This document shows, piece by piece, positions 55,491-64,000 of a stretch of 64,000 bases of DNA. Each line of letters begins with the position of its first letter. The first letter of the stretch is position 1. This stretch comes from Alphaproteobacteria bacterium (GTDB lineage Bacteria > Pseudomonadota > Alphaproteobacteria > Rhodobacterales > Rhodobacteraceae), in contig JAUHVK010000005.1 of NCBI GenBank assembly GCA_030425145.1, positions 1 through 64,000 on the forward strand, given 5' to 3'. Position numbers and translations under genes: made by a program. The notes below the pieces were generated by a model. That model worked only from the letters and a program-made list of their open reading frames with translations. It did not search any database and was not told the origin of the DNA.

Positions 55491-56594
55491 TCAGCCGATC
55501 TTGCCCCGGTTCTCGCCGATCTGACCCCGGTGCAGCAGCAGGTGGTCGAGGATCACGCACGCCATCATCGCCTCGCCGACCGGAACCGCCCGGATGCCGA
55601 CGCAAGGGTCGTGACGACCCTTGGTGATTATCTCGGTTTCCTGCCCGGACTTTGTAATGGTCTTGCGTGTGCTCAGGATCGACGAGGTCGGTTTGACCGC
55701 AAAGCGCACGACGACGTCCTGACCCGTCGAGATGCCGCCAAGAATGCCGCCTGCGTGGTTTGAGGAGAACTTCGGCTTTCCATCATTCCCCATGTAAATC
55801 TCGTCGGCGTTTTCCGTCCCGGTCAGCATGGCCGAGGCCATACCTTCGCCGATTTCCACACCCTTCACAGCGTTGATGCTCATCATCGCTGCGGCAAGAT
55901 CAGTGTCCAGCTTGCCATAGATCGGCGCGCCAAGCCCCGCAGGTACACCACGCGCCACCACTTCGATGATCGCGCCGACGCTTTCGCCCGATTTGCGCAA
56001 CCCGTCGAGATATTCTGCCCAGTCCGCTGCCGCTTTGGCATCGGGCACCCAGAAGGGGTTGTTCTCAATCTCGTCCCAGTCGAACCGCTCTCGATCAATC
56101 TGGTGCGGACCCATCTGGGTCATGTAGCCAGTGATCTGCACGCCGGGCAGCAGCGCCTTGATCGCCTCACGCGCAAGACCGCCAGCCGCCACACGGGCCG
56201 CCGTTTCCCGCGCCGAGGACCGCCCGCCCCCGCGATAATCGCGGATACCGTATTTCTGCCAATAAGTGATATCGGCATGGCCGGGGCGGAACTTTTCCAT
56301 GATGTCGGAATAGTCCTTCGACCGCTGGTCGGTGTTTTCGATCATCAACTGAACCGGCGTCCCGGTGGTCTGACCTTCGAACACACCGGAGAGGATCTTT
56401 ACCTCGTCCGGTTCACGCCGCTGGGTGGTGTATTTGTTCTGCCCGGGTTTCCGACGGTCGAGCCAGTGCTGGATCATACCCGCGTCGATCGGAACTCCCG
56501 GCGGACAACCATCCACAGTCGCGCCAAGCGCAGGCCCGTGGCTTTCACCCCAAGTGGTGACACGGAAGAGATGTCCAAATGTGTTCAGGCTCAT
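55491..56594 (-). CDS. aroC: Chorismate synthase
   Basis: A 367-residue enzyme of the usual length that converts 5-enolpyruvylshikimate 3-phosphate to chorismate with reduced FMN, the last step of the shikimate pathway. Signatures seen: [24 protein letters not shown] at the N-terminus, [18 protein letters not shown] (FMN/phosphate site), and [30 protein letters not shown] in the C-terminal third. It is a single gene here, and its upstream region faces the TPP riboswitch of the divergent thi operon. Confidence 0.96.
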   Translation of the reverse strand: MSLNTFGHLFRVTTWGESHGPALGATVDGCPPGVPIDAGMIQHWLDRRKPGQNKYTTQRREPDEVKILSGVFEGQTTGTPVQLMIENTDQRSKDYSDIMEKFRPGHADITYWQKYGIRDYRGGGRSSARETAARVAAGGLAREAIKALLPGVQITGYMTQMGPHQIDRERFDWDEIENNPFWVPDAKAAADWAEYLDGLRKSGESVGAIIEVVARGVPAGLGAPIYGKLDTDLAAAMMSINAVKGVEIGEGMASAMLTGTENADEIYMGNDGKPKFSSNHAGGILGGISTGQDVVVRFAVKPTSSILSTRKTITKSGQETEIITKGRHDPCVGIRAVPVGEAMMACVILDHLLLHRGQIGENRGKIG

Positions 56595-56781
56595 GGCGGT
56601 CTCCTTGGCTCTGCTGTGTCCTAGGGCAGGGCGGGTCCGGTCTCAAGGTGTTTCGAATGGGCTGCGCCCATCCGATCCGTGCGAGGGGTTCCACCCCTCG
56701 CGCTCCCCGAGGTATTTTTGAAACAGAGAAGATCGGACCTGTTTGTTCTTGAAGACTCCACTGCACAGGGCTACCTCTTCG

Positions 56782-56866
56782 CGTACCTCGGGGTGCCGGA
56801 CAGCCGGCTGAGATGCTTCAAGCGAACCCGTTGAACCTGAACCAGTTAACACTGGCGGAGGGAAGG
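56782..56866 (+). ncRNA. TPP riboswitch (THI element)
   Basis: The leader of thiB carries the conserved TPP aptamer blocks in order: CTCGGGGTGCCG (about 56787-56798), GGCTGAGATG (56806-56815), ACCCGTTGAACCTGA (56826-56840) and the closing part CACTGGCGGAGGGAA (56850-56864). Binding of thiamine pyrophosphate should lower expression of the thiBPQ importer. The thiB ATG is 50 nt downstream, so sequestration of the ribosome site (ACAGGAGAA) is the likely mechanism. Confidence 0.93.
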
Positions 56867-56915
56867 TCTGGATACGCTCCTGCTTTGCCCTCTCGTCGCA
56901 AAACAGGAGAATGCC

Positions 56916-57905
56916 ATGAAACCGGCCCTGACCTTTGCTGCGGGACTTCTTGCGTCAACCACTCTGGTGGCTGCACAGGACAAACCCGTTCTGACCGTAT
57001 ACGCGGGCGACTACGTTGTTTCGGAATGGGGCCCCGGGCCCAAGATCGAAGAGATGTTCGAAGCGCAATGCGCCTGCGATCTGCAATTCAAGCCGGGCGA
57101 TCTCTTGCCCCGGATCCTGCTGGAAGGTGAGCAGACCGATGCGGATATCGTCTTTGGCCTCAACACCGACGTGACCAAGCGCGCCCGCGAAAGCGGCTTG
57201 TTCGCGCCGCACGGGCAGGACACCTCGAGCCTGACCCTGCCGGTCGAATGGACCGATGACGTGTTCCTGCCCTACAATTACGGCCACACTGCCTTCATCT
57301 ACAACGAAGAGCGGATCTCGGACGTGCCCGAAAGCTTTGATGCGCTGCTGAACGCGACGGATGATCTGAAGATCGTAATCCAGGACCCGCGCTCGTCGAT
57401 TTCCGGCCTCGCCCTCGTGCTCTGGGTCAAGGCGATCTATGGCGATGAGGCGGAACAGGTCTGGGAAAAGCTCGCCCCGAAAATCCTCACCGTCACCAAA
57501 GGCTGGTCGGAAAGCTATGGCCTTTTCACCGATGGTGAGGCGGACATGGTACTGAGCTACACGACCTCGCCTGCCTATCACATCATCGCTGAAGAGGACC
57601 GCACCAAGAAAGCGGCGATCTTCCCGGAAGGGCATTACTTCATGGTGGAGTTGTCGGCCAAGGTGGCGGGCACCGACGTGCCGGAGCTGGCAGATCAGTT
57701 CCTGGAATTCCAGCTCTCCGAAGAGTTCCAGACCATGATCGCCACCGGCAACTGGTCCTTCCCGGCTAAGCTTGATGCCGCGAAATGGCCCGACGGGTTC
57801 AAGGAATTGAACCTGCCGGAAAAGGTGCTGTTCTATTCCGAGGACGATGCCGCGGCCCTGCGTGATGAAACGGTTGAAGAATGGCGGCGCGCCCTGTCTC
57901 AATAA
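56916..57905 (+). CDS. thiB: Thiamine ABC transporter substrate-binding protein
   Basis: A 329-residue periplasmic receptor for thiamine and its phosphates: signal peptide 1-20 (ending LVAAQ), then KPVLTVYAGDYVVSEWGPGPKIEEMFEAQCACDLQF, FNYG-type segment LPYNYGHTAFIYN and IQDPRSSISGLALVLWVKAIYG, all typical of ThiB/TbpA. It lies directly under the TPP riboswitch. The following permease gene begins 25 nt before its stop, so translation is coupled. Confidence 0.94.
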   Translation: MKPALTFAAGLLASTTLVAAQDKPVLTVYAGDYVVSEWGPGPKIEEMFEAQCACDLQFKPGDLLPRILLEGEQTDADIVFGLNTDVTKRARESGLFAPHGQDTSSLTLPVEWTDDVFLPYNYGHTAFIYNEERISDVPESFDALLNATDDLKIVIQDPRSSISGLALVLWVKAIYGDEAEQVWEKLAPKILTVTKGWSESYGLFTDGEADMVLSYTTSPAYHIIAEEDRTKKAAIFPEGHYFMVELSAKVAGTDVPELADQFLEFQLSEEFQTMIATGNWSFPAKLDAAKWPDGFKELNLPEKVLFYSEDDAAALRDETVEEWRRALSQ

Positions 57906-59392
57906 TCGCGGCTTTGACCGTGGCCGGTCTTGTGATTGGCCCGGTTGCGGCGGTGATCCTGCGGGCCGAGGCGTTCGGCGGGTTCCGCCCCGCGGACTGG
58001 CAGGCGCTGCGGTTCACGCTGCTGCAGGCCACACTGTCGGCATTGCTCAGTGTGCTCTTCGCCATCCCTGTGGCACGCGCGCTGGCGCGGCGGCAATTTC
58101 CGGGGCGCGGGATGTTGGTGGCGCTCTTGGGGGCGCCTTTCATCCTGCCGGTGATCGTCGCAGTGCTGGGGCTGCTTGCCGTGTTCGGCCAATCCGGGCT
58201 TCTCAATCGCGCGTTGGAACCCTTGGGTCTGCCCGAATTGCAGATCTACGGCCTGCAGGGTGTGCTTCTTGCGCATGTGTTTTTCAACCTGCCCTTGGCG
58301 ACCCGTCTGATCCTTCAGGGCTGGCTGGCCATCCCGGCAGAGCAATTCCGTCTGGCCGCCACACTGGGCATGGGGCGCCGCGCCATGTGGCGCGCGGTTG
58401 AGGCACCGATGCTGCGACGGATCGTGCCAGGAGCCTTTGCGGTGGTCTTCGTGATTTGTCTCTCGTCCTTTGCCGTCGCGCTCACGCTGGGGGGCGGTCC
58501 ACGGGCGACGACGTTGGAACTGGCGATTTATCAGTCAATGCGCTTCGATTTTGATCTCGCCCGCGCGGCGATGCTCGGCCTTCTGCAACTGGGTTTGGCG
58601 CTCTCTGCCGGGTTGATCGCGCTGCGCGTGACCGCAGTGCCGGTCGCCGCCAAGGGGCTTGACCGTCGTGTTCCGCGATGGGACCGTACGGATCGGCGCG
58701 CCATCTGTACGGATGCGTTCTGGGTCGGCCTCGCGGCGTTGTTCCTACTGACACCGTTGGCGATGGTCACGTTCAACGGCCTTTCCGGGATCACGACGCT
58801 CGGCGCATCGGTCTGGCAGGCGGCGGGGCATTCGATCCTTGTGGCGCTCGGCTCGACCGCGCTCTGCCTGCTTTGGGCGCTGCCCTTGGCCACCCGCTGG
58901 GGCGAATGGCTTGGCCTTTCCGGGATCGCTTTGTCGCCTCTTGTGCTGGGGATCGGCCTTTTCCTGATCGTGCGGCCATTCGCCAATCCATTCGAACTGG
59001 CGCTCTACGTGACCGCCACGGTCAACGCCTTTGTCAGCCTGCCCTTCGTGCTGCGTATCCTGCGCCCCGAGGCTGAGGCGATTCGCACCGATTACACCCG
59101 TTTGCGGGCCGCGTTGGGGCTGTCTGGCTGGGCCTGGCTGCGCTGGGTGTTTCTGCCCCGCTTGAAGCGACCACTGGGGTTTGCTGCGGGCCTGACGGCG
59201 GCCCTGTCGATGGGCGACCTCGGCGTGATCGCGCTTTTTGCCGACCCGGACCGTGCAACATTGCCTCTGAAGGTCTACCAGTTGATGGGGGCCTACCGGA
59301 TGGAACAGGCGGCTGGGGGTGCGCTGTTGCTATTGCTGCTCAGCTTGGGCCTGTTCTGGATGTTCGACAGGGGAGGGCGCGTTGGCTCTTGA
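57881..59392 (+). CDS. thiP: Thiamine ABC transporter permease
   Basis: A 503-residue inner-membrane protein with two tandem permease modules of about six helices each, as in the AfuB/ThiP family. EAA-type coupling loops are seen in QFRLAATLGMGRRAMWRAVEAPMLRR (about 165-190) and YTRLRAALGLSGWAWLRWVFLPRLKRP (about 405-430). It overlaps thiB upstream by 25 nt and thiQ downstream by 11 nt. Confidence 0.94.
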   Translation: MAARPVSIIAALTVAGLVIGPVAAVILRAEAFGGFRPADWQALRFTLLQATLSALLSVLFAIPVARALARRQFPGRGMLVALLGAPFILPVIVAVLGLLAVFGQSGLLNRALEPLGLPELQIYGLQGVLLAHVFFNLPLATRLILQGWLAIPAEQFRLAATLGMGRRAMWRAVEAPMLRRIVPGAFAVVFVICLSSFAVALTLGGGPRATTLELAIYQSMRFDFDLARAAMLGLLQLGLALSAGLIALRVTAVPVAAKGLDRRVPRWDRTDRRAICTDAFWVGLAALFLLTPLAMVTFNGLSGITTLGASVWQAAGHSILVALGSTALCLLWALPLATRWGEWLGLSGIALSPLVLGIGLFLIVRPFANPFELALYVTATVNAFVSLPFVLRILRPEAEAIRTDYTRLRAALGLSGWAWLRWVFLPRLKRPLGFAAGLTAALSMGDLGVIALFADPDRATLPLKVYQLMGAYRMEQAAGGALLLLLLSLGLFWMFDRGGRVGS

Positions 59393-60089
59393 GCTTGATC
59401 ATATCGAAGCCCGATCCGGCACGTTTGCTCTGACCGCTGATCTCACCGTCGACGCGGGCGCGCGGGTGGCGATCATTGGGGCGTCGGGGTCGGGCAAGTC
59501 CACTTTGCTCGATGTGATTGCGGGCTTCCTGCCGGTGCAGTCAGGTGCCTTGCGCTGGAAGGGCGATGGCATCACGGGAATGTCTCCGGCGGAACGGCCT
59601 GTCAGCATTCTGTTTCAGGACACCAATCTCTTTCCGCATCTGACCATCGGGCAAAACCTTGCGCTGGCGCTCAACCCCGCGACCGGGCGGATCCGCGATG
59701 GCGATGCCGCGCGTATCGACGATTCTTTGGCACGCGTAGGTCTTGCAGGATTTGCCGAGCGTCGTCTCTCTGAGATGTCAGGTGGTCAGCAAAGCCGTGC
59801 GGCGCTTGCCCGGGTGCTGTTGCAGGGTCGGCCCGTTTTGCTTTTGGACGAGCCCTTTGCGGCGCTTGGGCCGTCGCTCAAGGCCGAGATGCTGGACCTC
59901 GTGTCAGAGGTGGCCGAGGCGGAAGGTTTGACCGTTTTGCTGGTGTCGCATGATCCGCAGGATGCGCGTCGGTTCGCTGCGCAAACCATCGTGGTCGAAG
60001 AGGGCCACGTCAGCGCGCCTGAAGAGACTGCACATCTGCTGGACAACCCGCCGCCCGGGCTACGTGCCTATCTCGGTGGGACTGGTTAG
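59382..60089 (+). CDS. thiQ: Thiamine ABC transporter ATPase
   Basis: A 235-residue ABC ATPase: Walker A GASGSGKSTLLDVIAGF, Q-loop ILFQDTNLFPHLT, signature MSGGQQSRAALARVLLQ and Walker B VLLLDEPFAALGP. The usual ThiQ length and the sequence LALELDHIEARSG point to a TTG start at 59382, preceded by GGGGAGG. The frame is open 63 nt further upstream but that stretch is inside thiP. It powers the ThiBPQ importer. Confidence 0.93.
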   Translation: MALELDHIEARSGTFALTADLTVDAGARVAIIGASGSGKSTLLDVIAGFLPVQSGALRWKGDGITGMSPAERPVSILFQDTNLFPHLTIGQNLALALNPATGRIRDGDAARIDDSLARVGLAGFAERRLSEMSGGQQSRAALARVLLQGRPVLLLDEPFAALGPSLKAEMLDLVSEVAEAEGLTVLLVSHDPQDARRFAAQTIVVEEGHVSAPEETAHLLDNPPPGLRAYLGGTG

Positions 60090-60116
60090 GCCAAACCCGA
60101 CTACCTGATCCATAAA

Positions 60117-60145
60117 AAAAGCCCCGCCGGATTGGCGAGGCTTTT
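60117..60145. terminator. Bidirectional terminator between thiQ and petC
   Basis: A 12-position stem (AAAAGCCCCGCC at 60117-60128, GGCGAGGCTTTT at 60134-60145) with one C-A mismatch and a 5-nt loop. It has an A-run on the left and T-run on the right, so it can terminate both the thi operon and the convergent pet operon. Confidence 0.88.
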
Positions 60146-60164
60146 GTATGTCTGTCCGAGAGGA

Positions 60165-60953
60165 TCAATCCTTCGCGCGGGCCTTGACCGGCGCCCAGAG
60201 GCGCTTGTTGGTCAGGTAAAGCAGAACCGACAGAACTGTCAGGAAGAGAACCCCGACAAAACCGGCCTGCTTGCGGGCCATCAGCTTGGGTTCAGCCGCC
60301 CACATCAGGAAGGCCGCGACGTCTTTGGCCTGCTGTTCGACCGATGCTTCGGTGCCGTCGGAGTATTCCACGTCATCGCCGTAGAGAGGCGGTGCCATCG
60401 AAATCCAGCCACCCGGGAACGCTGTGTTCTCGTAGAGGATGGTTCCGGCTTCTTCCTTTTCCTCACCGGTATAACCGTGCAGGAGCGACGCGATGTACTC
60501 GGGGCCGCCCATGCCTTTGAAGAACTGGTTGATGCCAAGGCCGTAGGGGCCGTGGAAGCCGGCACGGGCCTTTGCCATCAGGCTGAGGTCCGGTGCGCCA
60601 GCCGCAGTGTTGGCCGGGAAGTTGTCTGTCGGACGTGCCGGACGGAAGTCTTCCAGCTCTTCGTCGTAGACTTCAAAGAACTGCTCCGCATAGGCGCGGA
60701 CCTGATCTTCCGGCATGCCGGGGCCGTCTTCAGCGTGCAGGGTCCGCAGCGGGACGTACTGCATGCCGTGGCACGAGGAACACACCTGGGTGTAGACCTG
60801 CAGGCCACGCTGAAGCTGTGCCTGATCGAAGGTGCCGAACGGGCCTTCGAACGAGAAGTCGAAGTTTTCGATGTGGCCCGATGCTCCGGCGGCAAATGCG
60901 CCGGAGACGGGAGCCAGAGCCAAAGTGGCTGCGAGGGCAAGTTTCTTAAGCAT
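60165..60953 (-). CDS. petC: Cytochrome c1 of the bc1 complex
   Basis: A 262-residue haem protein: signal peptide about 1-21 (ending GAFAA), covalent haem site CSSCH (Cys58, Cys61, His62) followed by [10 protein letters not shown], an [12 protein letters not shown] segment holding the Met haem ligand region, and a C-terminal membrane anchor ([18 protein letters not shown]). It passes electrons from the Rieske protein to soluble or membrane cytochrome c. It is the third gene of petABC, 17 nt after petB. Confidence 0.96.
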   Translation of the reverse strand: MLKKLALAATLALAPVSGAFAAGASGHIENFDFSFEGPFGTFDQAQLQRGLQVYTQVCSSCHGMQYVPLRTLHAEDGPGMPEDQVRAYAEQFFEVYDEELEDFRPARPTDNFPANTAAGAPDLSLMAKARAGFHGPYGLGINQFFKGMGGPEYIASLLHGYTGEEKEEAGTILYENTAFPGGWISMAPPLYGDDVEYSDGTEASVEQQAKDVAAFLMWAAEPKLMARKQAGFVGVLFLTVLSVLLYLTNKRLWAPVKARAKD

Positions 60954-60970
60954 TGTTCGCTTGTCCTTTC

Positions 60971-62317
60971 TTACTCGGCCGGGGTCGCTGCAGTAGCGCC
61001 GTCGTTGGTCGAGGACTTGCCATAGTGCGCCTTGAAGTCGTCTTCGATTGTTTCCGGCTGCGGCAGCGGCTTTTCAAGCACACCAAGCAGCGGCAGGATC
61101 ACGAGGAAGTAGGCGAACCAGTAGGTGGACCCCAGAAGGGCGATGTAGGGGTAGATGCCTTCTGCCGGCATTGCGCCAACCCACATCAGCACGAAGAAGT
61201 TCACCACGAAGAGCCAGAACCACCACTTGAACATCGGGCGGTAGCGACCGGAGCGCACCGAGGATGTATCAAGCCACGGCACCAGTGCCATCACGATGAT
61301 CGCGCCGAACATCGCCAGAACACCGAAGAACTTCGCATCGACGATACCGCCGGTCAGGAAGTTGGCCGCGATCACGACCCATACTTCGGAGTCGAAGGCT
61401 CGCAGGATCGCGTAGAACGGCAGGAAGTACCATTCCGGAACGATGTGCGCCGGTGTCACCAGCGGGTTCGCTTCGATGTAGTTGTCCGGGTGGCCAAGGT
61501 AGTTCGGCATGAAGCCGACCACAGCAAAGAACACCACCAGGATCACGGCGAGCGCGAACAGGTCCTTGATCACGAAATACGGCCAGAACGGCAGGGTGTC
61601 TTTCTCTGCGTCTGCCTTCGATGTGCGGCGCACTTCAACACCGGTCGGGTTGTTGTTGCCCGTGGTGTGGAAGGCCCAGATGTGCACGATCACGAGACCG
61701 GCAATCACGAAGGGCAGGAGGTAGTGCAGCGAGAAGAAGCGGTTCAGCGTGGCGTTGTCCACGGCCGGTCCGCCCAGCAGCCATGTCTGGATCGATTCAC
61801 CGATAAGCGGGATCGCACCAAAGAGGCCGGTGATCACGGTTGCGCCCCAGAAGGACATCTGACCCCAAGGCAGAACGTAACCCATGAAGGCGGTGCCCAT
61901 CATCAGGAGGTAGATCAGCATGCCGACGATCCACGTGATCTCGCGAGGGGCCTTGTAGGAGCCGTAGTAGAGACCGCGGAAGATGTGTGCGTAAACCGCG
62001 ATGAAGAACAGCGAAGCGCCGTTCATATGCAGGTAGCGCAGCATCGCGCCGCCGTTCACGTTACGCATGATGTGCTCGATCGAGCCGAAGGCCAGATCGA
62101 CATGCGGTGTGTAGTGCATCACCAGAACGATCCCGGTGATGATCTGCAGCGCCAGACAGAAAGTCAGAACGATGCCCCAGATCCACATCCAGTTCAGGTT
62201 CTTGGGTGTGGGGATCATCAGGGTGTCATAAAGCAGTCCGACGATCGGGAGCCGCGAGTGCAGCCACTTTTCCCCGCCGGTAGACGGCTCGTAATGGTCG
62301 TGAGGAATTCCAGACAT
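60971..62317 (-). CDS. petB: Cytochrome b of the bc1 complex
   Basis: A 448-residue membrane protein with eight helices. The two haem groups are ligated by His pairs in [22 protein letters not shown] (His97, His111) and [22 protein letters not shown] (His198, His212). The Qo-site [14 protein letters not shown] is intact. Its length is as in Rhodobacter. It lies between petA (12 nt upstream) and petC. Confidence 0.97.
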   Translation of the reverse strand: MSGIPHDHYEPSTGGEKWLHSRLPIVGLLYDTLMIPTPKNLNWMWIWGIVLTFCLALQIITGIVLVMHYTPHVDLAFGSIEHIMRNVNGGAMLRYLHMNGASLFFIAVYAHIFRGLYYGSYKAPREITWIVGMLIYLLMMGTAFMGYVLPWGQMSFWGATVITGLFGAIPLIGESIQTWLLGGPAVDNATLNRFFSLHYLLPFVIAGLVIVHIWAFHTTGNNNPTGVEVRRTSKADAEKDTLPFWPYFVIKDLFALAVILVVFFAVVGFMPNYLGHPDNYIEANPLVTPAHIVPEWYFLPFYAILRAFDSEVWVVIAANFLTGGIVDAKFFGVLAMFGAIIVMALVPWLDTSSVRSGRYRPMFKWWFWLFVVNFFVLMWVGAMPAEGIYPYIALLGSTYWFAYFLVILPLLGVLEKPLPQPETIEDDFKAHYGKSSTNDGATAATPAE

Positions 62318-62329
62318 TCGCGCGTCTCC

Positions 62330-62908
62330 TTATCCCAGCAGGATGGTTGTTTCGTCGACGAACTCGGCAGGGGGCACCGGGAGGTTTTCCGGCGCCGGCC
62401 CTTTGCGGATCCGGCCAGACGTGTCGTAGTGCGACCCGTGGCAGGGGCAGAACCAGCCGCCAACGCCGCCATCAAGCGCATAATCGCCAGCATTGCCCAG
62501 CGGCACACAGCCGAGGTGCGTACACACGCCCATCTGAACCAGCCATTCTCCGGCTTCGTCCATGGCGCGGTTTTCATCGGTCGCTTCGGCCGAACCATCG
62601 CGGTTCGCGTTGCGGGCAACCGGGTCGACAAGATCGGAAATGTCGACGCTGCGCGCTTCTTCAATCTCTGCTCCGGTGCGGCGGCGGATAAAGACCGGCT
62701 TGCCGAGCCATTTGACAGTGATCTGAGAGCCTTCCGCTACGCCCGACACGTCCACGCGAATCGAGGACAGGGCCAAAACATCGGCCGAAGGGTTCATCTG
62801 ATTGACCAGAGGCCAAACTGCGGCACCGGTCGCAACTGCGCCTGCGCCGGCCGTTGCGTAGTACAGGAAGTCCCTCCGGGTGCCTTCGTGGTGTTCTGCG
62901 TTGGACAC
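62330..62908 (-). CDS. petA: Rieske iron-sulfur subunit of the bc1 complex
   Basis: A 192-residue protein. The twin-arginine leader/anchor [28 protein letters not shown] (residues about 9-36) stays in the membrane. The 2Fe-2S ligands are in CTHLGC (Cys129, His131) and CPCHGSHYD (Cys154, His157), with the disulfide Cys134/Cys156. The GTG start at 62908 gives the [15 protein letters not shown]-terminus usual for Rhodobacter and follows GGAG by 8 nt. A longer open frame to 62947 is rejected. First gene of petABC. Confidence 0.96.
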   Translation of the reverse strand: MSNAEHHEGTRRDFLYYATAGAGAVATGAAVWPLVNQMNPSADVLALSSIRVDVSGVAEGSQITVKWLGKPVFIRRRTGAEIEEARSVDISDLVDPVARNANRDGSAEATDENRAMDEAGEWLVQMGVCTHLGCVPLGNAGDYALDGGVGGWFCPCHGSHYDTSGRIRKGPAPENLPVPPAEFVDETTILLG

Positions 62909-63129
62909 GAGGTTATCTCCATTTAACGGCCGTTCGTCTGGCCACAATACGGGTTAGGCCGCCCGAAGGGGCGGCGTTCCGAGCCGCTGTTTAGCGGGCT
63001 ACCCCCTAGCCGTCCACCTCCAGAACACCTAGGTTAGGGATAAGCGCCGAAGTGTCGCGGTAAATGGCACTGACCTTGCAGTTACGGCGTGGTAGTGACG
63101 CGAAAAAAAGACGAATTGGACGGCTCACC

Positions 63130-63798
63130 ATGCAGAAAATGATTCTGTCAGGTATCATTGCAATCAGCACCTCCGCTGTCGCCGCTCCGGCGCTGGCAGA
63201 TATGGAGCTGTCAATCTACACCGGTTGGCAGACATCGCCGCACAGCCGCCTCTATGGTGACTATCCGGGCACCGGTGCTGACATCGACGCGCTGATCGGC
63301 TGGGAAGGCCGCTCCTTTGAGATGCCGCCGTATTACGGTTTGCGTGGCACATGGTGGAAAAACGAAAAGATTGGCTTCGGGCTCGAGTTTACACATGCCA
63401 AGGTCTACGCCCCCGACGATGAGAAAGCCGCGATCGGCTTCTCAGATCTTGAATTCACCGATGGCCTCAACATCCTGACTGTCAACGCCTACCAGCGCTG
63501 GCCCGGTCTTTGGGCGCAGGGTGCAGTCACACCTTATGTCGGTGGTGGCGTCGGCATCGCCGTGCCGCATGTTGATGTGGACACGACCACTGGCATCGAC
63601 ACCTACGAGCTTCAGGTCACCGGCCCGGCTGCGCGCCTGACTGCCGGAGTGAGCTATGACATCAACGATCGCTTTGCGGTTTTTGGTGAATACCAGTTCA
63701 CCTATTCCAGCAATACCGTTGATCTGCCTGAGGGCGGGTCGCTGGAAACCGACATCAAGACAAACGCGCTCAATATCGGTCTGACGCTTAAGTTCTAA
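63130..63798 (+). CDS. Outer-membrane beta-barrel protein, lipid A oxidase (LpxQ)-like
   Basis: A 222-residue protein with a signal peptide (about 1-23, ending PALAD). Alternating-strand barrel sequence follows: MELSIYTGWQTSPHSRL, SFEMPPYYGLRGTWW, GFGLEFTHAKVYAPDD, LEFTDGLNILTVNAYQRWPG, VTPYVGGGVGIAVPHVDV and the C-terminal LNIGLTLKF with terminal Phe. These blocks match Rhizobium LpxQ, which oxidises the proximal lipid A glucosamine to aminogluconate, as I recall it. Activity is not proven by sequence. The start at 63130 is chosen for the signal peptide. Its end overlaps the convergent ATPase gene by 11 nt. Confidence 0.78.
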   Translation: MQKMILSGIIAISTSAVAAPALADMELSIYTGWQTSPHSRLYGDYPGTGADIDALIGWEGRSFEMPPYYGLRGTWWKNEKIGFGLEFTHAKVYAPDDEKAAIGFSDLEFTDGLNILTVNAYQRWPGLWAQGAVTPYVGGGVGIAVPHVDVDTTTGIDTYELQVTGPAARLTAGVSYDINDRFAVFGEYQFTYSSNTVDLPEGGSLETDIKTNALNIGLTLKF

Positions 63799-64000
63799 AC
63801 GATTCTACTAGGCGTATTTCGTCAAAACCTTCCTCGGCCGAGGGCGGCTGGTAGTGTCTTGCAAACTGACGAAACTGCGCTTCAGTGGCCGCAAACGCAT
63901 GTGCGCCGTCACTGTTGCGCGCCTTGAGCCGCGCAAGACACACCTCATCGGGGACATCCAGCACATGTATGATGCTCCCAGCCTTTCCAGCGGTGGCCAC
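63788..64000 (-). CDS. P-loop ATPase/kinase-like protein, C-terminal part (runs off the window)
   Basis: Only the last 70 codons are present. The gene continues beyond 64000. The visible part reads IHVLDVPDEVCLARLKARNSDGAHAFAATEAQFRQFARHYQPPSAEEGF, typical of the lid and C-terminal region of the small AAA/zeta-toxin-like kinases (LDVPDEVxxxRLxxRN) that phosphorylate small molecules. The Walker A lies outside the window. The substrate is unknown. Confidence 0.75.
   Translation of the reverse strand: MATAGKAGSIIHVLDVPDEVCLARLKARNSDGAHAFAATEAQFRQFARHYQPPSAEEGFDEIRLVESFRT

Noticed and set aside
60953-62926. Long plus-strand open frame (657 codons) opposite petB and petA
   Set aside because: Antisense shadow of highly conserved genes, with composition dominated by His, Arg, Gln and Asp.

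Overview
The window looks like a chromosomal segment of an alphaproteobacterium of the Rhodobacteraceae (Roseobacter group). The reasons are Rhodobacter-like petABC (cytochrome bc1) sequences, a CcrM GANTC methyltransferase next to rnhB, several TRAP transporters, FixK/FNR-type regulation and moderately high GC. No insertion sequence, CRISPR array, rRNA or prophage was seen. The assignment rests on protein resemblance read by eye, not on a search.

Layout. 0-9.5 kb: a DctP-DctQ-DctM TRAP locus whose binding-protein gene carries an in-frame TAA and whose DctQ has a TM2/coiled-coil extension. A class III aminotransferase follows, then a TAXI-type TRAP system (binding protein plus fused 4TM/12TM permease) ending in a UspA gene. 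9.9-11 kb: gene debris, namely a kup C-terminal remnant and a possible parB fragment.

11-35 kb: an apparent low-oxygen/dormancy-type island. FNR/FixK-type boxes (TTGAT-N4-ATCAA and close variants) precede at least seven transcription units. These units encode a bactofilin-like membrane protein and DUF2267 protein, an APH-like/ATPase kinase, an M50 protease with CBS domains followed by a PAS hybrid histidine kinase, a tandem UspA divergent from a Ca2+/cation antiporter, a phosphoribosyltransferase with a PRPP synthetase, a PfkB sugar kinase with an SLC13 permease, and a Host_attach-family protein. A FixK-like regulator without FNR iron-sulfur cysteines and an OmpR-type response regulator lie inside the island. 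CbpA/CbpM and a BMP-type nucleoside ABC transporter operon are interleaved. A class II glutamine amidotransferase here is a pseudogene with two in-frame stops.

35-41 kb: a tightly coupled minus-strand operon in which three successive ATGA overlaps join an AMP-forming acyl/acetyl-CoA synthetase, a fused E1 alpha-beta 2-oxoacid dehydrogenase, a lipoyl E2 and an acyl carrier protein. 41-44 kb: a LysR regulator divergent from a GMC oxidoreductase with a shared operator-like repeat. 44-50 kb: an MDR reductase, an operon of a saccharopine-dehydrogenase-like protein, a CrtI-like FAD enzyme and small membrane proteins, and a secreted HEXXH protein.

50-64 kb: mostly housekeeping genes. These are tRNA-Phe, rnhB and ccrM (with three GANTC sites in the leader), a fumarylacetoacetase-family hydrolase, an L,D-transpeptidase, a small lipoprotein, an EamA transporter and aroC. 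A TPP riboswitch follows ahead of thiBPQ, then petABC, a lipid A oxidase-like barrel protein, and the 3' end of a P-loop ATPase that runs off the window.
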